From: Bog-473 sp963707835
GTDB lineage: Bacteria > Actinomycetota > Acidimicrobiia > Acidimicrobiales > RAAP-2
DNA: 64,000 nt
Assembly (NCBI GenBank): GCA_963707835.1
Contig: CAVPRI010000001.1
Location: 248,001-312,000, forward strand
Direction: 5' to 3'
In this document: in pieces, positions 24,500 to 32,919 of the stretch
Position numbering within the stretch: the first letter of the stretch is position 1
Layout of the letters: the number at the start of each line of letters is the position of its first letter
Program-made: the position numbers and the translations under genes
Notes under the pieces: model-generated
Databases searched by the model: none
What the model was told of the DNA's origin: nothing
What the model saw: the letters and a program-made list of their open reading frames with translations, nothing else

Positions 24500-25702
24500 T
24501 CACCAGATGCGACGGAGCTGAGCGCCCTCACGGCGAGCCCGCAGTTGCTCGCGTCGCTGTTCTGGCGTGACGTCCGGAGTATCGGCAGGCAGTTGATCGC
24601 GAACCTCGGCCACCGCGACTTTCCTCATCGTCGGGACGGGGTAGGAGCTCGCTCGATAGAAGCGCATCTGGATGACGCCCCACGGGTAATCCGCCTTGTC
24701 GAGCCAGTTGGGCACGCCAGGGTCACGGTTGGATATCACAGCCCGGAACCGCCCGTCGGTGTCGATCCGGGCCTGCGCGTCGTTCAGACTCGATTGGCGA
24801 TTCACCCAGTCCACCGTGCAAAACCGATCGTCGCCCACGAGCGCCTGCCAGTAACGGCACTCATCCGGTAGCTCCGTCTCGAGGATCAGCGCCTCACTGT
24901 CGTCCAGCTCGTGGATCCCGTCGTAGTAGGCCTGCTTGGGCAAGCCACCCATGTCGTCCACCTTCGCGGACCGCCTGAACTCATTCACTCCGTGGTGCTC
25001 GCGATACCAACGAATGAGACCCATGTCGAAGGCGATCATGTCCTCAACCCAACGCGGAAGGTCCGAGAAGCGACGGGCGATCTCCTCGGCCGTCATGTCC
25101 GCGCCCGGCTTGTCGAGCCGGTCAATGGCGAGGCTCGCATCGGTCTCATTGCGCCAGTCGCAGGCACAGCGCCGGACAATGAGCCGGCGAGTGGACTCCT
25201 CCATCTTCCACCAGTCACCCTCGTAACCCTCGGGTCGCTGCGGGCTCAGGATCACACTGAACGAGGCGTCCCCCGCGAGGGTGAGTGAATCAAGGTCATG
25301 GGCGAATACGGTCCCACCACTCGAAATGAGCGACGGGGACAAGAAGTCCCACGTTTGCTCGGTGATTTCGACGAACCGCGCCGTCCCGCGGAAACCAGTG
25401 ATCCGATACGTTCCCGTGGCATCGACCTCAGCCGTCGAGTACACGTAGTCCGGGTCGGGGCCGCCCTGGTTGTAGGCGTAATTCCACAACGGCATGAAGG
25501 CCGGTCGCATGGAGTCGGTATAGACGCGACATGCGTACCCAGAGGCCAGCATCGACAGCGCCAGTTTGTTCATATCCTGGATCTCGATCTCTGTAGCGCC
25601 GTCGGGCCGCCACAGGGCGAGAAGGTTGTCGACCACCGGTTCGAGGGCACGCATCTGCTCCGCCCAGGTCGGGAGGCGCACGGACGGGTTGGGTTCAGTC
25701 AT
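24500..25702 (-). CDS. DUF1214-domain protein
   Basis: A 400-residue soluble protein. The C-terminal third has the DUF1214 pattern: WQALVGDDRFCTVDWVNRQSS-type text, a GRFRAVISNRDPGVPNWLD turn and a closing MRFYRASSYPVPT segment. The N-terminal region contains FRGTARFVEITEQTWDF and FAHDLDSLTLAGDASFSVILSP, like the beta-sandwich that often precedes DUF1214. No signal peptide is present, unlike many envelope DUF1254/DUF1214 proteins. The ATG at 25702 follows GGAGG. Function is unknown; members sit beside catabolic oxygenase genes elsewhere. It is divergent from the NTF2-like gene across 171 bases containing a TTCGTACGAA palindrome. Confidence 0.78.
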   Translation of the reverse strand: MTEPNPSVRLPTWAEQMRALEPVVDNLLALWRPDGATEIEIQDMNKLALSMLASGYACRVYTDSMRPAFMPLWNYAYNQGGPDPDYVYSTAEVDATGTYRITGFRGTARFVEITEQTWDFLSPSLISSGGTVFAHDLDSLTLAGDASFSVILSPQRPEGYEGDWWKMEESTRRLIVRRCACDWRNETDASLAIDRLDKPGADMTAEEIARRFSDLPRWVEDMIAFDMGLIRWYREHHGVNEFRRSAKVDDMGGLPKQAYYDGIHELDDSEALILETELPDECRYWQALVGDDRFCTVDWVNRQSSLNDAQARIDTDGRFRAVISNRDPGVPNWLDKADYPWGVIQMRFYRASSYPVPTMRKVAVAEVRDQLPADTPDVTPEQRREQLRARREGAQLRRIW

Positions 25703-25873
25703 CGATCCTCCATGACGCCGCCCGATCGTCACGGTGTCCGAAAGAGGCCGTGATCCCGCACGCGGCTACGTCGCCTTTCGTACGAACTTCTCTCGGACAT
25801 AACGTCGAGGACGATGAATTCGTGAATCTCGGGGATCGTACCGTATGGTCGCCGATCCGGACGGAGGTGAAGC

Positions 25874-26771
25874 ATGTCGTCCAAAGCCGCTATCGATATC
25901 GATCCCGATCTGCTGCGTCGAAGTGCTGAGGCGCAGGTGCACGCTGCTGCCGAGAGCCTGAAGCACGTCGCGATGGAACAGACGGGCCACGTTCCAACGA
26001 TCCTGAATACATTGGTGCCGCACGGTCCTTGGGCGTGGGCGATCATGATGATCCCGCAGCCCGACGGGAGCATTGTCCTACCGGTACAGACCACCTTCGA
26101 GGCCATCGAGGAGATCTACACCCAGGTCCGCGGTCACTCTGACATTCTTGCCACGGCGCCCGTCCTCGAGGTCAACGGAGCGTGGTATTCCATGTTGGAG
26201 ACCTTTGCCACTGCTCAGGTCAAGGAGACCGGCGAGGTGTCCGAACACCAGATGGTTCTCGTCCTCCCCGTCACGAGCGGCCCGGGGATCACTGGAGAGC
26301 TGTGCTGGATCAGCGTCGACCGCACGCTCCTCGGTAAGGGTCTGCCCCTGGCCGAGCCCAAGTCTCCAGCGGAGATCCGCAAACACCTCCTCGGGTTGCA
26401 CGACCGGCTCATCGAAGCGCTCCGCACCAATGACGGCGATGGGTTGGTCGCGTTGTTCAGCCCAGGCTGCCAATCGGCCATCCGCGACTACGTGGCCGAT
26501 ACCGGCACCCTCACCGGCCTCGATGGCCTGGACGGCCTCCGGGATCACTATCGGGCGCTTTTCGATCGATACGAAGTCGTGTCGGTGGACCTGCTCCAGC
26601 GCGTCGTGCAGGAGTGGTACTTGTTCGCCGAGCTACGCATCGAAGTGACCGAGCGCTCGGGCCCGGCGCGCCAGAACCGACTTGCCTTCCACACGGCCAC
26701 CGTCCTCGCGCCAGGCAAGGAAGATCAAATTCATCGTGCAAATCGGACACGGCACCGACCTTTCGCTCTGA
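25874..26771 (+). CDS. Two-domain NTF2-like protein, island paralogue, frameshifted at the end
   Basis: Same architecture as the protein at 8839-9747. The unknown N-terminal domain has IDIDPDLLRRSAEAQVHAA, PHGPWAWAI and ITGELCW. The SnoaL-like domain has HDRLIEALRTNDGDGLVALFS, QSAIRDYVADTGTL and VVQEWYLFAEL. As read, the frame runs on past 26725 into nonsense. Removing one base near 26725 gives KFIVQIGHGTDLSL and a stop at 26769-26771, matching the paralogue's GRFIGRIGHGTDP ending. The start ATG follows GGAGGTG. Its stop lies two bases before the right attachment repeat, so it is the last gene of the island. Confidence 0.82.
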
Positions 26772-26773
26772 AG

Positions 26774-26810
26774 ATGCTGAGGTCGCTGGTTCGATTTCCA
26801 GCTACCCTCA
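26774..26810 (+). repeat. Right attachment site (truncated copy of tRNA-Ile 3' half)
   Basis: A copy of the anticodon stem, T arm and acceptor end of tRNA-Ile(GAT). It has 23 identical bases (26774-26796), one inserted T (26797), seven more identical bases (26798-26804), then CCCTCA where the tRNA has GCCCCACCA. It lacks the 5' half and cannot be a functional tRNA. It marks the right border of the candidate island. Confidence 0.75.
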
Positions 26811-26840
26811 TCGAACGTCTTCCACGCAAAAGGGGGCTCC

Positions 26841-27326
26841 GTGGGCACACACGTCAACACTGCCGACCCGCTGGCGGATCGCATCGCCATCGAGGAGCTC
26901 ATCAATCGGTTCGCCGATGCGCTGGACAGGAAGCAGTGGGACCTCTTGGACGACTTCTTCGTCGAGGATGCGGTCGGCGAGTTCAAGGCCCGGGACCCCA
27001 GAATGCCGCCGATGGTGATCACCGGTCGGACGAATCTCATCGAGTTCGCAAGCGGCGCGATCGGGAGCGAGCAGATCGTCACGCAGCATCTGCTCGGCAA
27101 TTTCTCCGCCGTGATCGACGGCGACACCGCAGAGGCGAGCGTTCGGATGCGCGGATATCACGCTGGGGTGGGACCCCGCCAAGGGTTGTTCGAGGAGAGC
27201 ATCGGTCACTACGCGGGTCGGTTCAGGCGAACCCCGGCGGGATGGCGCTGCACCTGGTGGGAGGAGGACATCTACATCATGCTGGGCGATCCGGCACTCT
27301 TCGCACCGGAGGTCGGCGGCAGCTGA
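26841..27326 (+). CDS. SnoaL-like (NTF2 superfamily) protein
   Basis: A 161-residue single-domain protein of the SnoaL_4 type: DRIAIEELINRFADALDRKQWDLLDDFF, a GRTNLIEFASGAIG helix, then TQHLLGNFSAVIDGDTAEASV and a final YAGRFRRTPAGWRCTWW strand. This pattern covers dehydratases, isomerases and ring-hydroxylating oxygenase beta-like proteins without fixing the reaction. The GTG at 26841 follows AAAGGGGG. It begins 30 bases beyond the right attachment repeat, just outside the island. A similar gene lies at 28098-28595. Confidence 0.85.
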   Translation: MGTHVNTADPLADRIAIEELINRFADALDRKQWDLLDDFFVEDAVGEFKARDPRMPPMVITGRTNLIEFASGAIGSEQIVTQHLLGNFSAVIDGDTAEASVRMRGYHAGVGPRQGLFEESIGHYAGRFRRTPAGWRCTWWEEDIYIMLGDPALFAPEVGGS

Positions 27327-27373
27327 ATCAGACGAGGCCGCGTTGGAGCCGCGGCTGAACGTTCGGGATCCGC

Positions 27374-28072
27374 CTAGGTCGACTCCGCCTTGGGTGGCTT
27401 CAGCTCCCCCGTCTTCCAGGAGGATCCGAAGGTGAAGATCCGCCGTCCCTTCCGCAGGGGTAGCGGTGATCCCCGATACCGCTCGACGATCACCCCGAAG
27501 GTCCCCTCCGGCGTGACCTCGAACCTCGACTCCTCGAATTCGTTCTCGGCGAACAATCCTCGTATCGTCCCGGTGCGCTCCGGCAGTACCTCGTAGGAGG
27601 TCCAGATGACACTGCTCTCCGGGGCGCACACCTCCTTGAGGAAGGCGATCGTCCGCGTGAGGTCCTCCTTGTCGATGTGCCCGAAGACCCCGGAGAGAAT
27701 GACGATGTCGGCAGAGTCGTACCCGTCATAGGCGTCGCTCAGGGACGCGTCCTCGTTGCGCAGGTCAAGACCGGTCATGCCGGCGCGCACGGCCCATTGG
27801 CGTGCGAACAGGGCGCTGGCCGGGTCGAGCTCCACCATCACACCGCTGACCTCGGAGCGCCGGGGGTGGTGCTCGAGCGCTCCGATCAGCTCACCACCCC
27901 GGCCGCCGCAGATGCTGACCACGGAGACCCGGCGGGGGGCACGCTCATCGACGGCCGCGACAACCTGCTCCTGGACGAGGCGAAGCCGGAAGGGAAGATC
28001 CGAATTGGGATCGTCGTAGTACCGGTTCCAGCTGTTCCAATCGCTCACGTCCATCTTCACCGGCTTGGCCAT
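27374..28072 (-). CDS. Class I SAM-dependent methyltransferase-like protein
   Basis: A 232-residue protein with a Rossmann-like core. The SAM motif I is VVSICGGRGGELIGAL (about residues 50-65), a variant with Cys-Gly-Gly. It is followed by an acidic motif II (VMVELDPASALFARQWA) and by DLRNEDASLSDAYDG and IVILSGVFGHI. This order is that of class I methyltransferases, some of which lack activity. The ATG at 28072 is used; the segment RYYDDPNSDLPFRLRLVQEQV before motif I is a helical cap. It is convergent with the SnoaL gene at 26841 and 25 bases from the next SnoaL-like gene on the same strand. Confidence 0.82.
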   Translation of the reverse strand: MAKPVKMDVSDWNSWNRYYDDPNSDLPFRLRLVQEQVVAAVDERAPRRVSVVSICGGRGGELIGALEHHPRRSEVSGVMVELDPASALFARQWAVRAGMTGLDLRNEDASLSDAYDGYDSADIVILSGVFGHIDKEDLTRTIAFLKEVCAPESSVIWTSYEVLPERTGTIRGLFAENEFEESRFEVTPEGTFGVIVERYRGSPLPLRKGRRIFTFGSSWKTGELKPPKAEST

Positions 28073-28097
28073 TGCGAACCCCGTTCAGGACGATCGG

Positions 28098-28595
28098 CTA
28101 GTCCGTCGCGCCCATGCTCGGCATCATCTCATGGTTCATCGACACGATCTGCCAGAGGTCGGTGCAGAACCGCCTGGCGTCGATGCCCCAGACGCCTTCA
28201 CGGCGCGACATGACGTCGAGGTAGCGCCCGCGAATGAGGTAGACGAGATCCGTGCCCCGGATCCGGCACGCTGCTGTGACATAGGCCTCGCTCTTGGCCC
28301 TGGACCCGCCGACTTCGATCGTGACGTTGGTCACCTGGTGAGACGTTCCGTCGAAGACGGTCTCGTGTGCCCCGATGCCGAAGTCAACGAAGTCCCGGCC
28401 CAGCCCGTCGAACATTCCCTCGTAGTTGGCAGTTCCGTCGGGGTGCCAGACCGTGTATCCCAATTCCCTGTCGTTACGGTCCATGGCCCGGCAGTACGTG
28501 TAGAGCACCTCGGTGATGCGCTGCTTGTCCAGCAGGTCCCTCAGCTCGGTCCGGGTACCGCCCAACCCGTCGGCCGCGGTGTCCTGATCGCTCAT
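28098..28595 (-). CDS. SnoaL-like (NTF2 superfamily) protein
   Basis: A 165-residue SnoaL_4-type protein: ELRDLLDKQRITEVLYTYCRAMDRNDRELG, WHPDGTANYEGMF, FVDFGIGAHETVFDGTSHQVTNVTIE and a GRYLDVMSRREGVWGIDARRF end. The ATG at 28595 follows GGGAGGG. Related proteins occur beside ring-hydroxylating and amidohydrolase genes in actinobacteria. It is a candidate partner of the same catabolic functions as the NTF2-like proteins nearby. It is in the same transcription direction as both flanking methyltransferases. Confidence 0.83.
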   Translation of the reverse strand: MSDQDTAADGLGGTRTELRDLLDKQRITEVLYTYCRAMDRNDRELGYTVWHPDGTANYEGMFDGLGRDFVDFGIGAHETVFDGTSHQVTNVTIEVGGSRAKSEAYVTAACRIRGTDLVYLIRGRYLDVMSRREGVWGIDARRFCTDLWQIVSMNHEMMPSMGATD

Positions 28596-28672
28596 CGCTT
28601 CCCTCCCTCTCCACTGGGCAGCCCTCGTCGCCAGGCTGTGCCGCTGGACCCGCGCCGACCAGCACGTGTCCC

Positions 28673-29452
28673 CTACCTGGCCCGGCGCACCCCCACAAGG
28701 TGGAACATGCGGCCCCCGCGACGATAGGGATCGCGCCGGCTCGCCAGGAGCTCGACTGCCAGGAGGTCCTCGGTCGCCTCGGCCGCGGGCCGGTGCGGTT
28801 CCCACCAGTCGGTGAAGAAGCCGACGCCGTACCAGCCGACCGTCTCGACCCCGAGGTTCCCCAGCTGCGCGCCCAGGTCTTCGGGCGTGTCGGCCCGGGT
28901 ATCGACACCGAGGCCACACACGGTGCGGTCCGAGTTGAATGCGGCCAGCGACTCCGCCCACCGGCCGGCGAGCGCCGGCGGGATCGGCACCGTCGCCTGG
29001 TTCTTGGCCACGATGGACACCAACCCCCCGTCGTCGGCGAGCTCGGTCAGGGCGGACAGCAACGGGCCCGGGTCTTCCAGGTACTGCACTACGCCGTGGC
29101 AGAGCACTCCTGAAAAGCGCCGTCCCGCCACCGCGTCCACGGCCTCCTCGCCCGCTGCCCTCACCAGCGAGACCCGCTGGCGCACCTCGGGGACCTCCAG
29201 GGCAAGCATCTCGCTCGCTCGCTCCAGCATGGCCTCAGAGGGCTCGACGATCGTGACACGATGGCCGTCGCGAGCCAGGGGCAGCGCCTGGTGCCCGGCC
29301 CCCCCACCGACGTCGACGAGCTCGACCGGCGCAGCCCCCAGATGGCCGCGCAGCTGGCGGTCGATCAGGTGCGTCCTGACTCTCCCTTGGATGGTGCCGT
29401 AGTAGCCGATGAACCGCTCGGCCAGGGGCTCCCAGGTGTCCTGTTCCTCCAT
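28673..29452 (-). CDS. Class I SAM-dependent methyltransferase (CmoA/SmtA-like)
   Basis: A protein of about 259 residues. The SAM motif I is VELVDVGGGAGHQALPLA, motif II HRVTIVEPSEAML, and a further motif is FSGVLCHGVVQYLEDPGPLLSALTE. This is the SmtA/UbiE/CmoA-like layout. The C-terminal part (GWYGVGFFTDWWEP) resembles the substrate-binding cap of the group. The ATG at 29452 is chosen because the GTG nine bases earlier has no better ribosome site. Substrate unknown. Confidence 0.85.
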   Translation of the reverse strand: MEEQDTWEPLAERFIGYYGTIQGRVRTHLIDRQLRGHLGAAPVELVDVGGGAGHQALPLARDGHRVTIVEPSEAMLERASEMLALEVPEVRQRVSLVRAAGEEAVDAVAGRRFSGVLCHGVVQYLEDPGPLLSALTELADDGGLVSIVAKNQATVPIPPALAGRWAESLAAFNSDRTVCGLGVDTRADTPEDLGAQLGNLGVETVGWYGVGFFTDWWEPHRPAAEATEDLLAVELLASRRDPYRRGGRMFHLVGVRRAR

Positions 29453-29628
29453 CGGGAACACCGTAGCGAACGTTCACCGGCTCAGACGGGTGATCGTCGA
29501 GGGTCCAGCAGGACGGGACCGGTCGCATCCATCACGCGCCACCGCAGATCACTGTCTCGCCGGTGAGGCGGCACGCCCGTGCGCCAGTGCCCCGGTGAAG
29601 GAGTCAACAGCCCAGCTGGAGGGACTCG

Positions 29629-30627
29629 TCAGGACGGCGGCATGGCCGAGCCGACGCGTTCGGAGCGGTAGGCACCGAACGCCACGCGGCTCCCGGCCCA
29701 CGCCTCCCGCGGAGCAGCCATCTCGATTCGGGCGACATCGTAAGCGTCGAGCTCCACGCTCATCGCGGCCGCATTCTCCGCTAGGCGCGCCACCCGCTTC
29801 GTCCCCGGTATCGGGACCACGTCGGCGCCTTGGTACAGGAGCCACGCCAGGGCGAGCTGGGCCGAGGTGATCCCTCGCTCCGTCGCCACCTGTCCAAGAC
29901 GCGCCGCCGCCGCCAGGTTCACCTCCACGTCCTGGCCCGAGAACCTCGCATCGCCCCGGCGTAGGTCACCCTCGCCCAGCTCGGTCGCCGGGACCGGTGA
30001 TGCCAGGAAACCGCGCCCGAGCGGGCCGTAGGGCACGACACCGATGCCGAGTCGGCGGGCCTCGGGGATCACGTCGTCCTCGGGCTCCCGCCACCACAAT
30101 GACCACTCCAGCTGGAGCGCGCTGATCGGATGCACCGCGTGGGCGCGCCGCAACTGCTCAGGGTTGCACTCCGAGATCCCCAGATACTGCACCTTCCCGT
30201 CGGCCACCAGATCTGACATGGCCCCGATCGTCTCCTCGACGGGCACCATGGGATCAACCCGGTGGAGGTAATAGAGGTCGATGCGGTCGGTGGCCAACCT
30301 TTCCAGAGAAGCCTCGCAGCAGGACCGCACGATCTCAGGTCTCCCGTCGAGACGAGGGCCCTCGTTCGTACGCGTGATACCGAACTTCGTGGCCACCGTG
30401 ACCCGATCGCGGCGGCCAGCGAGGGCCCGTGCCACGAGCCGCTCGTTGTGACCTGCTCCGTAGCTCTGGGCCGTATCCCAGAACGTGACCCCGAGGTCGA
30501 GTGCCCGCTGCAACGTCCGCAGCGACTCGTCGTCGTCGGTGGGGCCGTATGCCTGGGACATCCCCATACAGCCCAGCCCGAGCGCCGAGACCTCGAGACC
30601 GTGACGCCCGAGGGCACGGCGACGCAT
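29629..30627 (-). CDS. Aldo/keto reductase
   Basis: A 332-residue (alpha/beta)8 NADPH-dependent reductase. The catalytic tetrad is visible: D51 and Y56 in DTAQSYG, K81 in TKFG and H122 in YYLHRVD. The C-terminal NADP loop has IPGTKRVARLAENA, typical of the YhdN/Gcy group. The ATG at 30627 lies 4 bases after the ferredoxin stop, so the gene is the last member of the redox operon that begins at 34955. An aldo/keto reductase in such an operon could be incidental cargo or linked to reductant supply. Confidence 0.92.
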   Translation of the reverse strand: MRRRALGRHGLEVSALGLGCMGMSQAYGPTDDDESLRTLQRALDLGVTFWDTAQSYGAGHNERLVARALAGRRDRVTVATKFGITRTNEGPRLDGRPEIVRSCCEASLERLATDRIDLYYLHRVDPMVPVEETIGAMSDLVADGKVQYLGISECNPEQLRRAHAVHPISALQLEWSLWWREPEDDVIPEARRLGIGVVPYGPLGRGFLASPVPATELGEGDLRRGDARFSGQDVEVNLAAAARLGQVATERGITSAQLALAWLLYQGADVVPIPGTKRVARLAENAAAMSVELDAYDVARIEMAAPREAWAGSRVAFGAYRSERVGSAMPPS

Positions 30628-30631
30628 GGGG

Positions 30632-30862
30632 TCAGCCTAGGACGACCGCCTCCGTTGTCACCGAGATCGCCTGGTTCGGACATGCCCGCTCGGCGCGCAC
30701 GGCGCGCGTGAGGGCGCGCCTTCCACGGGGCGCCTCGGCGAGGGGCCTCCCGTAGCCCCAGCGGTCGAGCTCGATCCCCTCCGAGCACAACAGGGCGCAG
30801 ATCCCGTGTCCCCGGCATCGGGTGGGGTCAACGCGCACCACCACGGTGACCTCGTCCTTCAT
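30632..30862 (-). CDS. Small [3Fe-4S]/[4Fe-4S] ferredoxin
   Basis: A 76-residue ferredoxin of the P450-type group: C-x5-C-x3-C in RCRGHGICALLC and a later C-P in ACPNQAI, with D/E-rich surface. Three to four cysteines fit a [3Fe-4S] or [4Fe-4S] cluster. Its ATG overlaps the stop of the NuoF-like gene (ATGA at 30859-30862), so the two are translationally coupled and probably interact. It could also serve the island P450s, which lack their own ferredoxin (inference). Confidence 0.9.
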   Translation of the reverse strand: MKDEVTVVVRVDPTRCRGHGICALLCSEGIELDRWGYGRPLAEAPRGRRALTRAVRAERACPNQAISVTTEAVVLG

Positions 30863-32245
30863 GACGACACTCCGAGATCCGCCCGGAGTCCGCCCAGCTC
30901 GTCCCCCGAGACCCGTTCGGGGCCGACCAGGGGGAACACCCCCGGGGTGAGCGACCCCGCACAGACCCCGCCGCGCCGGTGGCGCGCCACATCCTCGCCG
31001 AAGACCTCGAGGGCGCTGGCCACCAGCCGGGCCACGCCATCGGGATGCCGGCACGCCCCGCTTCCGGGGAGCGTGACCACGTTCCGGCGGACCCGGCGCA
31101 GCGACCGCCGCCCTGCGGTCCCGCGAGCCAGGGCCGACAGGCCCTGGGCCAGGGCGGGCAACCCGTGGACGCACGGACCGCACTGCCCGGCGGATTCGCC
31201 GGCCAGGTACGCGGCGAGGCGGGCCGTCTCGGCCACTCCGCACGCGCCGTGCGGGAGAACTCCCAAGAGCCCACAGCCGCGAGCAGCGCCCGCCGCCGCC
31301 AGTGCACCGGGGTCGACCCGGGTGGTCCAGGCCACGTCACCGGGCACCCAGGTCCCGGCGTAGCCTCCGACCAGCACGGCCTGCGGTGGTGTCGGGACCC
31401 CACCGTGGCTCAGAACGGTCCCGATGGTGGCCGAGCCGATCAGCTCCACGACCTTCCCGGGCGTGACCACGCTGCCGGCCAGGGTCAAGAGTACGGGACC
31501 GCCACCGCCGAGCGTTCCCGCAGCCCGCCACCGCCCCGCACCTTCGCGGGCGATGACGGCGACGTGCGCCGCCGTCTCGGCGTTGGACACCACGGTGGGC
31601 CGCCCCGATGGTCCCCGCCTCGCCAGGGGGACTTCCGAGAACAAGGGCAGAGCGGTCCCAGAATGCACGAACCGGGCCACGGCGCTCGCTTCCCCGGCGA
31701 CGTAACCTCCAGGGCCGGCCGAAAGCGCCCAGATCGGATCGCCCGACGGTTCGTGCCGGGACTGGGCAGCTCGCTCCTCAATGGCCCTCTCCAGGGCGCG
31801 GCGCGCCTGGGCCGAACCCTCGTGCACGTGCACCACGACCCGGCGCGCCCCGAGGGCCCGTGCTGTCGAGCGCGGCACCGTCGAGCACCAGGTGCGGACG
31901 GTGCGCGCACAGCACCCCGTCCTTACGGCTGGCCGGCTCACTCTCACTGCAGTTCACCACCACCTCCGGCTCGCCTCCGGATTCGAGGGCCACCTCGAGC
32001 TTCCGCCACAGGGGGAAGCCGCCGCCGCCTCGGCCCTTCAACTCGCTGGCGCGGATCTCCTCGAGGATCTCGCGCGGTGCGAGCCACGGGAGGGGACCCA
32101 CCCGCGCCCGGTACGCGGACAGACCTTCGGCGCCGTCCGTCGTCGGAGGCCCCGCCAGCAGCATGGCGCCCGGCGACCCCAGGAAGGCACACACGCCGCC
32201 TTCTGCGGGAACGACTCGGCTCGAGGCAGCCGTCGTCGTTGTCAC
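30859..32245 (-). CDS. NuoF-like NADH/FMN/iron-sulfur protein, frameshifted as read
   Basis: Two frames join into about 462 residues of the complex I 51-kDa (NuoF) type. The FMN/NADH region has ELKGRGGGGFPLWRKLE, where NuoF has KGRGGAGFP, and VNCSESEPASRKDGVL, where NuoF has VNGDEGEP. After a one-base shift near 31865 comes GGYVAGEASAVARFV, GRPTVVSNAETAAHVA and an SLBB-like region. A CGPCVHGLPALAQGL segment follows that fits the N3-cluster Cys motif. The GTG at 32245 overlaps the stop of the ferric-reductase-like gene. No NuoE or NuoG is present, so it is a stand-alone electron-input module. It probably passes NADH electrons to the ferredoxin or the membrane protein. Confidence 0.85.
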
Positions 32246-32919
32246 CACGCCTCGACCAAGTCGGTCGGTCGCGCCACCAGACGCGACACCTGCAAGAAGG
32301 CCACCGCCAGTCCGGTTCCCGCGTACAGGGCCCACAGCACGTGGCTGTCGCTGCCGGCCAGGAGGCCGTGGGCCAGACAGAGCACGAACAGGACCGAGGA
32401 GATGCCGTGCACGGGCAACCACACCCGCCGGGCGATGGATCCGGCCAGGGCAGCGGTGGCCCCGACCAGGATGATCCCGTCGAGGGCCAGCGTCCCCAGG
32501 GCGACCGCCGTGGGTCGGTACTGCGCCCCCCAGGGGACGAGCGCGCCGCGCCAGCCGACGCCGGCATAGCGATCGAGGGCGACCGCCGCCACGTGGCCCG
32601 CCAGGAGCACCACCGTCGCCGCCGCCAGGCTGAGGTGGGCGCGCAGTAGGGACTGCGGCGTCGGGGTGCGCCGCGCCACGCGCCACGGATGCCGGTACCA
32701 GATCCCGACCGCCACCAGCCCACTGAGCGCCGCGTAGGCGCCCAGCCCGAGGCTGCGCCCGAGGATCCACGGCAGCATCTTCCCTCCGAACACGGTCGAG
32801 TGACCGGCGACCAGGTAGCCGGTCCCCACCGACGCCGCCAGCACCACCAGCGCCCACGCCACGTTCGACCCCACACCGGTCGCGCGGGGCCGGTCCCGGC
32901 GCGGCACCGGGCCCGTCAC
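32242..32919 (-). CDS. Ferric-reductase-like transmembrane protein
   Basis: A 225-residue polytopic membrane protein with about six hydrophobic helices and paired histidines consistent with two haems (LRAHLSLAAATVVLLAGHVA; LPVHGISSVLFVLCLAHGLL). This is the ferric-reductase-like/YedZ-type transmembrane domain. No cytosolic FAD/NAD domain is fused, so electrons must come from another protein, here most likely the NuoF-like/ferredoxin pair. The GTG at 32919 overlaps the ApbE stop, and its stop overlaps the NuoF-like start. It would carry electrons across the cytoplasmic membrane. Confidence 0.86.
   Translation of the reverse strand: MTGPVPRRDRPRATGVGSNVAWALVVLAASVGTGYLVAGHSTVFGGKMLPWILGRSLGLGAYAALSGLVAVGIWYRHPWRVARRTPTPQSLLRAHLSLAAATVVLLAGHVAAVALDRYAGVGWRGALVPWGAQYRPTAVALGTLALDGIILVGATAALAGSIARRVWLPVHGISSVLFVLCLAHGLLAGSDSHVLWALYAGTGLAVAFLQVSRLVARPTDLVEAW

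Larger units (their letters stand above)
15825..26810. mobile_element. Candidate genomic island integrated at tRNA-Ile, catabolic cargo
   Basis: The 11-kb segment is bounded by a direct repeat of the tRNA-Ile 3' half, in the same orientation at both ends. Its genes (two TauD, two P450, SDR, quinone reductase, luciferase-like enzyme, TetR, DUF1214, NTF2-like) form a coherent accessory set. Hand counts of two 60-base lines inside (near 16561 and 17461) gave 60% GC, while lines in the flanks gave 65-80%, which fits foreign origin. No integrase, excisionase or transposase is visible, so it would be a decayed or trans-mobilised island. The right repeat is imperfect, which also suggests age or sequence error. 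Confidence 0.65.

Noticed and set aside
15864..26773. Integrase or transposase inside the island
   Set aside because: I looked for tyrosine or serine recombinase and transposase motifs in all genes and gaps and saw none; only metabolic and regulatory genes are present.
30859..32245. Part of respiratory complex I
   Set aside because: No nuoE, nuoG or membrane subunits adjoin it; its partners are a ferredoxin and a ferric-reductase-like protein.
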